DNA of 38,929 nt from Flammeovirgaceae bacterium. Its GTDB lineage: Bacteria > Bacteroidota > Bacteroidia > Cytophagales > Cyclobacteriaceae. Positions 34,135 through 38,929 of this stretch are shown piece by piece. The notes beneath the pieces were generated by a model. The model searched no databases. It was not told where the DNA came from and saw nothing but the letters and a program-made list of their open reading frames with translations. Made by a program: the position numbers and the translations under genes. Where the stretch lies: the NCBI GenBank assembly GCA_021299455.1, contig JAJTGQ010000075.1, forward strand, positions 1-38,929, in the 5' to 3' direction. Each line of letters starts with the position of its first letter. The first letter of the stretch is position 1.

Positions 34135-35360
34135 TGAGAACTAAATACCTGTTAACGATTTTATTAACCAACATGCTACTTTGGGCTTGCACCGACAAGA
34201 AAGAAACCTCCTCTACTTCGGGCACTGACTCCCTGGCAATTGCCGACACTACAATCAAAAATGCAGATACCATTAACACCAATGAGCCGATTGTCAATGA
34301 GGTAGTGAAGGATACCGTTCTAGACAATGCTGCCCGTTTTATTTCGGGTCTTCCACAACTGACTGAAAATTCATTCACCACGCTGCAAGCCGAAATGTAT
34401 TGGAGGGAATACCAAACTTCTATGGATGCGAATTGGGAAAAAATGTACAAGACGAGGCTGAGTAAAATGGCTGCCTGGGAGAAAAGTACCTTCTCCACTT
34501 CCATCGATGATTCGCTCTCTTTATTCTATCCCTTTTCTGGACCGGATTTCCTCCATGCCTTTTACCTTTTCCCGCACTCGAAAGAGTTTGTAATGGCAGC
34601 CCTCGAGCCAATTCGTGAAGTGGTTCCACTTGATACAATTTCCGAAAAGAATAGGGACGAATTTTTGGATAGCTTGGGAAATTCACTTCGCGATATCTTT
34701 AATAAGAGCTATTTTATTACCACCCATATGGAAAACGACCTGAAGCAGGTAAAGGGTGTGTTGCCTCCGCTCTACTTTTTTATCGAACGTTCCGGTCATG
34801 AATTGTTAGAACAGAAGTTCTTTACTTTAAACGAAGATGGAACAGAGAAAGAAGTGAAAGGAAGTCAAATCCATTGGCAAAAAACACCAGGAGTAAAACT
34901 GATTTTTAGAGATCGCGTTACACTCGAAATCAAAACCTTGTATTATTACTCCATTAGTATTTCTAACGCGGGGCTAAACGACCGACCCGCATTTGTGAAA
35001 TTTATCGAGCAACGGGCACCGTTAAACACATTCGTAAAATCGGCTTCTTATCTTATGCACAAAGAAGCATTCACAAAAATAAAATCGATCATTCTAAAGA
35101 ATAGCAACCATGTGTTTCAGGATGATACCGGAATGCCGTACAAAAATTTTAAAAATAGACTGGAATGGACCGGGCAATTCTATGGCGAATACATAAAGCC
35201 GGTATCTAGTTTTAGCTCTGAATTGTACCAATCCGACCTTGATTCAGCTTACAAAGCCAGTGGAAAACGAGATCTGCCCTTTTCATTGGGATATCATTGG
35301 AGCACTAAAAAGCAGAACTATATGCTTTTCAGTAAGGCAAAAATAGCCCCGAACCAATAA
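34134..35360 (+). CDS. Hypothetical lipoprotein coupled to the permease
   Basis: The 408-residue protein is not assigned to a known family. It has a lipoprotein leader with C19 in LLWAC, then a Ser/Thr/Asp-rich linker to about residue 65. Next come SMDANWEKMYKTRLSKMAAW and FPFSGPDFLHAFYLFP-like segments (the sequence reads YPFSGPDFLHAFYLFP). The ATG at 34134 overlaps the permease stop by one base and is preferred to an in-frame TTG at 34131. The link to the permease is clear; a helper role in uptake or envelope sensing is only a guess. Confidence 0.75.
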   Translation: MRTKYLLTILLTNMLLWACTDKKETSSTSGTDSLAIADTTIKNADTINTNEPIVNEVVKDTVLDNAARFISGLPQLTENSFTTLQAEMYWREYQTSMDANWEKMYKTRLSKMAAWEKSTFSTSIDDSLSLFYPFSGPDFLHAFYLFPHSKEFVMAALEPIREVVPLDTISEKNRDEFLDSLGNSLRDIFNKSYFITTHMENDLKQVKGVLPPLYFFIERSGHELLEQKFFTLNEDGTEKEVKGSQIHWQKTPGVKLIFRDRVTLEIKTLYYYSISISNAGLNDRPAFVKFIEQRAPLNTFVKSASYLMHKEAFTKIKSIILKNSNHVFQDDTGMPYKNFKNRLEWTGQFYGEYIKPVSSFSSELYQSDLDSAYKASGKRDLPFSLGYHWSTKKQNYMLFSKAKIAPNQ

Positions 35361-35404
35361 TATGTTCTAAAATGGTCAAAAAATCACCTTTTCAGTATCT
35401 ACTT

Positions 35405-35420
35405 TTTAGGTACGCCTAAA
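35405..35420. promoter_or_regulatory. DtxR/MntR-like palindrome upstream of the TonB receptor
   Basis: TTTAGGTACGCCTAAA is a perfect 16-bp dyad (6-bp arms, 4-bp centre). It closely resembles boxes bound by DtxR/IdeR/MntR metal-dependent repressors (TTAGG...CCTAA core). It is 52 bases before the receptor's ATG and lies where the -33 region of the likely promoter would be, a good place for repression when metal is plentiful. Confidence 0.65.
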
Positions 35421-35440
35421 TATTATTTTATTATTGGCTA

Positions 35441-35468
35441 ATTATTTAAATTTGCCCGTCTAAATAAT
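35441..35468 (+). promoter_or_regulatory. -7 element and inverted repeat before the TonB receptor
   Basis: TAAATTTG at 35447-35454 fits TAnnTTTG exactly. It is wrapped by a perfect 8-bp inverted repeat, ATTATTTA at 35441-35448 and TAAATAAT at 35461-35468. No well-spaced TTG is visible upstream, which suits a promoter under activator or repressor control. The ATG follows at 35472, so the leader is very short. Confidence 0.5.
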
Positions 35469-35471
35469 AAA

Positions 35472-37706
35472 ATGAGGGCGTTTTTCTTTATTGTTCTATG
35501 GCTTATTGGGTTACAAGGCCTCTGCCAAACAACAACGGGTCGTGTTGTAGGTCGGCTCACGCATCAAAATAGCCCGATCGAGTTTGCTCATATCGTGCTA
35601 CTGAATAGCCCCTATGGATCAACTTCTAACGAGAAAGGTGACTTTGCACTAGATGCTATTCCGGCTGGGCATTACAAACTTCAGGCTTCCAGCATTGGCT
35701 ATCAAACACACACGGTCAACATAACTATTAAAGCGGGGGAAAAAAGTGTCATTGATGTTGAACTAGAAGAGGATGCTTCCCAACTTCAAGAGGTAGTCAT
35801 TACTGGAACGATGAAGGAAGTTTCCAAAATGAGTTCACCTATCCCAGTTGAGGTCTATGCTCCTTCCCTTTTTCTGAAGAATCCAACTCCAAACATTTTT
35901 GAAGCACTTTCTATGGTGAATGGAGTGCAGCCGCAAATCAATTGCAATGTTTGCAACACAGGCGATATCCATATCAATGGACTGGAAGGACCTTACACGA
36001 TGATACTAATTGATGGTATGCCTATTGTCAGCAGTTTAGCAACAGTATATGGACTAGCCGGCATCCCCAATAGCTTAGTAAAAAGGATAGAAGTTGTAAA
36101 AGGGCCAGCTTCCACGTTGTACGGCTCGGAGGCAGTTGGAGGCGTAATAAATATCATCACAAAAGAACCACAGTCATCACCCAAACTGAAGATGGATGTG
36201 TATGGCACTACGTTAGCTGAATACAACGCGGACATTGCGAGCGCATTTAAAGTCAGAAAGTCTTCAGCATTAGTTGGTGTTAATTATTTTAATTTTTGGA
36301 AGAAATGGGACATCAACAATGACAATTTCACAGATGCTACTTTGCAACAGCGAGCATCCATCTTTATCAAATGGAATTTCTACCGTCCTGCCGGAAAGAA
36401 TTTTTCATTGGCTGCACGCTATGTGTACGAAAACCGATGGGGAGGGGAACTTCAGTGGACACCCGCCTATCGCGGTTCAGACGTTATTTATGGAGAATCC
36501 ATTTACACTAATCGGGCAGAGTTAATCGGCAATTATCAATTGAAAGGAAGGCAAGATCTGAATATTGATTTCTCCTATAATTATCATTTACAAGATTCTT
36601 ATTATGGAACAACTTCATACTTAGCTGATCAACATACAAGTTTCATGCAGTTGAGGTGGAATAAAAAAATAGGTCAACATGACTGGCTTGCCGGAATACC
36701 CCTCCGATATACCTACTACGATGATAACACAACCGGCACGCTTTCCGCTGATGGTAAAAATATGCCGGGTATTACATTCCTTCCGGGAGTCTTCATCCAG
36801 AATGAAATAACGTTCACTGAAAAGTTCTCCATTCTTGCTGGCGCTCGTTATGATCATCACAATGCGCATGGTAACATATTCACTCCTCGCATCAGCTTTA
36901 AAGTTTCGCCAAATTCTACCAATACAATTAGACTAACCGGTGGAAGCGGTTACCGTGTAGTCAACCTTTTTACAGAAGAACACGCAGCGCTCACAGGGGC
37001 AAGGCAAGTGATCATTAAGAATAATCTAGATCCCGAGCGATCTTGGAATGTGAACTTAAACTACGCCAAAAACATTTTGTTAAAGAGTGGTTATCTCAAT
37101 CTTGATGGCAGTCTTTTCTACACTTACTTTACAAACAAAATTATTGGTGATTTTATCAGCGACCCACAAAAAATCATTTATGATAACTTGTCGGGGCACG
37201 CGGTCTCACGCGGTCTTACGCTAAACGCAGACATGAGTCTATCAAATAGTTTTAAAGTATTGACTGGCATTACCCTGATGGACGTCTTCCAAATTGACAG
37301 CGAAGGAAAAACCCAACAACAATTACATGCTCCGGGTTTCTCAGGGAATTTTACACTTAGCTATTCCTTGCCCGTTTCTCGCCTCTCTTTTGATTTGACA
37401 GGAAGAGTTACCGGCCCTATGCACCTACCGGTTGTCCCCAATGACTTTAGGCCATCACTCTCTCCCTGGTTTAGTATCGTCAATCTGCAGGTGACGAAAC
37501 CAATTAACAGGGATTTGGAAATTTATATTGGGGTAAAGAACTTACTTAATTTCCTACCGCAAGATCCACTGTTAAGGCCTTTTGATCCATTCGATAAAAC
37601 GATTTCAGTGAATAATCCAAATGGATATACGTTTGATACTTCTTATAACTATGCTCCTTTGCAAGGGATCCGAGCTTTGGTCGGAGTTCGTTGGACAATT
37701 AGATAA
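35472..37706 (+). CDS. TonB-dependent receptor, probably metal-related
   Basis: The 744-residue outer membrane receptor has a signal peptide (1-19, LCQ), a carboxypeptidase-regulatory-like domain (about 22-100, with GRVVGRLTHQNSPIEFAHI and SIGYQTHTV), a plug (about 115-235, with VKRIEVVKGPASTLYGSEAVGG) and a 22-strand-type barrel ending GIRALVGVRWTIR, with a terminal aromatic-rich strand. The plug carries NCNVCNTGDIHINGLEG with C158 and C161, an uncommon CxxC facing the substrate side. No SusD partner follows. The promoter holds a DtxR/MntR-like box. The ligand is inferred to be a metal or metal chelate, not shown. Confidence 0.88.
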   Translation: MRAFFFIVLWLIGLQGLCQTTTGRVVGRLTHQNSPIEFAHIVLLNSPYGSTSNEKGDFALDAIPAGHYKLQASSIGYQTHTVNITIKAGEKSVIDVELEEDASQLQEVVITGTMKEVSKMSSPIPVEVYAPSLFLKNPTPNIFEALSMVNGVQPQINCNVCNTGDIHINGLEGPYTMILIDGMPIVSSLATVYGLAGIPNSLVKRIEVVKGPASTLYGSEAVGGVINIITKEPQSSPKLKMDVYGTTLAEYNADIASAFKVRKSSALVGVNYFNFWKKWDINNDNFTDATLQQRASIFIKWNFYRPAGKNFSLAARYVYENRWGGELQWTPAYRGSDVIYGESIYTNRAELIGNYQLKGRQDLNIDFSYNYHLQDSYYGTTSYLADQHTSFMQLRWNKKIGQHDWLAGIPLRYTYYDDNTTGTLSADGKNMPGITFLPGVFIQNEITFTEKFSILAGARYDHHNAHGNIFTPRISFKVSPNSTNTIRLTGGSGYRVVNLFTEEHAALTGARQVIIKNNLDPERSWNVNLNYAKNILLKSGYLNLDGSLFYTYFTNKIIGDFISDPQKIIYDNLSGHAVSRGLTLNADMSLSNSFKVLTGITLMDVFQIDSEGKTQQQLHAPGFSGNFTLSYSLPVSRLSFDLTGRVTGPMHLPVVPNDFRPSLSPWFSIVNLQVTKPINRDLEIYIGVKNLLNFLPQDPLLRPFDPFDKTISVNNPNGYTFDTSYNYAPLQGIRALVGVRWTIR

Positions 37707-37711
37707 GAATT

Positions 37712-38149
37712 TTATTTTTCAACGAGTATAGCATCGGTCAGGATAAAATTACCATGCTCTAAATCAGTTTCATTCAGCTTCACCTTCCCTTTCACTCGAA
37801 TGAATTGATCCGCTTCGAATTTGGAAGGCTTGATCTTAAAGTACACTTCAGCAATCGTTTCTGGGCCAGCTCCTCCACAAAAAAAACATTGACTGTAAGG
37901 AAACTTGGAAAGAATGATATAGGCATTTCCCTCTACATCGATTGGCATGTAGTACCCCTCAAGGCTAACCTCTTTACCAACCATTGCTTTCAGCTCGGCC
38001 GGAAAAACAGGCATCATAAAATACTCTGCTGCCTTTTCATTGTACTTGGTTTCAAATTTTGTTTTCGCAAATGAAGTCCATCCATCACTTTGTGCCATCA
38101 ACAAAGTGGATGATAATAGTAGGCCAGCTGCAATCGAGAAACTTTTCAT
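37712..38149 (-). CDS. Small exported CxxC protein (CFFCGGAGPE type)
   Basis: The 145-residue product has a signal peptide ending LLMAQ (about 20). The mature part reads like a small OB-fold or beta-barrel domain: MVGKEVSLEGYYMPID, then SQCFFCGGAGPETIAEV with C88 and C91, then IRVKGKVKLN. It resembles the DUF3299-type proteins that occur beside MacB-like ABC transporters, but I cannot confirm that family. It starts 9 bases after the permease gene stop and is probably in the same operon. It converges on the TonB receptor gene with only five bases between. The CxxC could bind a metal. Confidence 0.7.
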   Translation of the reverse strand: MKSFSIAAGLLLSSTLLMAQSDGWTSFAKTKFETKYNEKAAEYFMMPVFPAELKAMVGKEVSLEGYYMPIDVEGNAYIILSKFPYSQCFFCGGAGPETIAEVYFKIKPSKFEADQFIRVKGKVKLNETDLEHGNFILTDAILVEK

Positions 38150-38158
38150 TTAGCAAAT

Positions 38159-38929
38159 TTAATTACTGGCAAGCACTTTATGAATATCTACACGATAAGC
38201 TTGAATAGCAGGAAGTAATGAGCAAAAAACGCCCAACACAACGCTTCCAACTAAAATCACAGCTTCCTCCGCATAAAAGACCCCTGCTGTAAGGCCTGCT
38301 TTTTGTCCTTCTTCCATCAGATGAACAAATACGCCAAGAACAAGATGACCAAATGCTAACCCAAGACTTGCACCGACAAAAGTAAGAATGCTGCCTTCTA
38401 AAATAATGGTTTTAAAAAGTAAACTACGACTTGCACCCATACTCCGCATGATCGCCATGTCATACCGTCTTTCTTTTAGTGAACTGTACAAAGCAATAAA
38501 AATACTTAGCCCCGAAATAAATATCAACACATAAGCAAATCCCATCAATGCGTCAGCACCCACCCCCAACAACGTAAATAATCTCGCCATTTCAAAAGCG
38601 GGAGAAGCTGCCTGCATGCTAGTTTGTGTGTTGATGAAGCGAGGAAGTTGAATGGCGGCAATGGGATTTTTATACTTTATCAATAAAGAGGTGATTTCTC
38701 TTATGCTATCGCTGGCTTCCACAGAAGAGACCAAAAGCGAAGGAGAAGTGGGTAGCTGTTGCATCGTACTATCTGAACTCGATTCGGCATGTACCTTCCA
38801 CACGCTGCTGATCGTAGTCAAGATCAAATTATCGACCACTGTACCTGATTGTTTTAGAATTCCCTTAACCACATACTTATTCTCATCGTGTGCATGACCA
38901 TCTTTGGTTAATCCATGTGCGCTTTCAAA
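38159..38929 (-). CDS. FtsX/MacB-type ABC transporter permease (partial)
   Basis: The frame is open to the right edge of the window, so the N-terminus is missing. What is visible is part of a periplasmic MacB-like domain and the three C-terminal membrane helices of an FtsX family permease (ADALMGFAYVLIFISGLSIFIALYSSL, LLFKTIILEGSILTFVGASLGLAFGHLVLGV and AVILVGSVVLGVFCSLLPA, seen within 20-residue limits as three hydrophobic blocks). The cytoplasmic loop RRYDMAIMRSMGASRSLL is typical. Near the edge is a His-rich loop, HGLTKDGHAHDEN. Such permeases act with an ATPase, expected just outside the window. It is the upstream partner of the small CxxC protein gene. Confidence 0.85.
   Translation of the reverse strand, partial: FESAHGLTKDGHAHDENKYVVKGILKQSGTVVDNLILTTISSVWKVHAESSSDSTMQQLPTSPSLLVSSVEASDSIREITSLLIKYKNPIAAIQLPRFINTQTSMQAASPAFEMARLFTLLGVGADALMGFAYVLIFISGLSIFIALYSSLKERRYDMAIMRSMGASRSLLFKTIILEGSILTFVGASLGLAFGHLVLGVFVHLMEEGQKAGLTAGVFYAEEAVILVGSVVLGVFCSLLPAIQAYRVDIHKVLASN

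Noticed and set aside
1-38929. Prophage or complete insertion sequence
   Set aside because: No transposase, integrase or phage structural gene was recognised anywhere in the window.

Overview
The window looks like chromosomal DNA of a Bacteroidota bacterium, probably of the Cytophagales type. The reasons are: promoters matching the phylum consensus (TTG, about 20 bases, TAnnTTTG) ahead of several genes; a TonB-dependent receptor with an N-terminal carboxypeptidase-like domain; a beta-propeller (Reg_prop) sensor kinase; a GxxExxY protein; and many secreted hydrolases with signal peptides ending in Q. No rRNA, tRNA or CRISPR array was seen.

Region 1 (1-7200) is a defence-type island. It starts with a repeat-bounded element carrying a GxxExxY gene with PD-(D/E)XK-like residues. 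This abuts hsdR, the type I restriction motor and nuclease subunit; hsdM and hsdS are not in the window and are presumably to the left. Next come a compact fusion of half a helicase to an Mrr-like nuclease, a truncated rhuM gene between two copies of a hairpin repeat, a duplicated gene 3' end, a structured-RNA-like block, and a DUF2779 protein combining a RecB/Cas4-like nuclease with a DnaQ-like exonuclease.

Region 2 (7200-10800) is rich in dispersed palindromic repeats. They lie on both sides of ppk2 (polyphosphate kinase 2) and around a small membrane protein. Region 3 (10800-18800) holds a secreted esterase-like protein, an AAA_14/DUF4143 ATPase preceded by three 14-bp repeats spaced exactly 33 bp apart, a secreted ricin-like/coiled-coil protein, a CocE/NonD hydrolase and an SDR gene broken by one in-frame stop codon.

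Region 4 (18970-25850) has a 1.5-kb duplication: greB plus a Gfo/Idh/MocA oxidoreductase gene occurs twice in the same order and strand, flanking a 1137-residue sensor kinase. One oxidoreductase copy has lost exactly 123 nt. Region 5 (25900-35360) is a set of housekeeping and envelope genes: YtxH, a DsbA-like thioredoxin, an operon of S15-type hydrolase, SGNH hydrolase and cupin, a PhoD-like phosphatase, a fasciclin lipoprotein, and an APC permease translationally coupled to a lipoprotein.

Region 6 (35400 to the right end) looks like a metal-uptake or metal-homeostasis locus. A TonB receptor sits behind a 16-bp DtxR/MntR-like palindrome and converges on a small CxxC periplasmic protein and an FtsX/MacB-type permease that runs off the window and has a His-rich loop.
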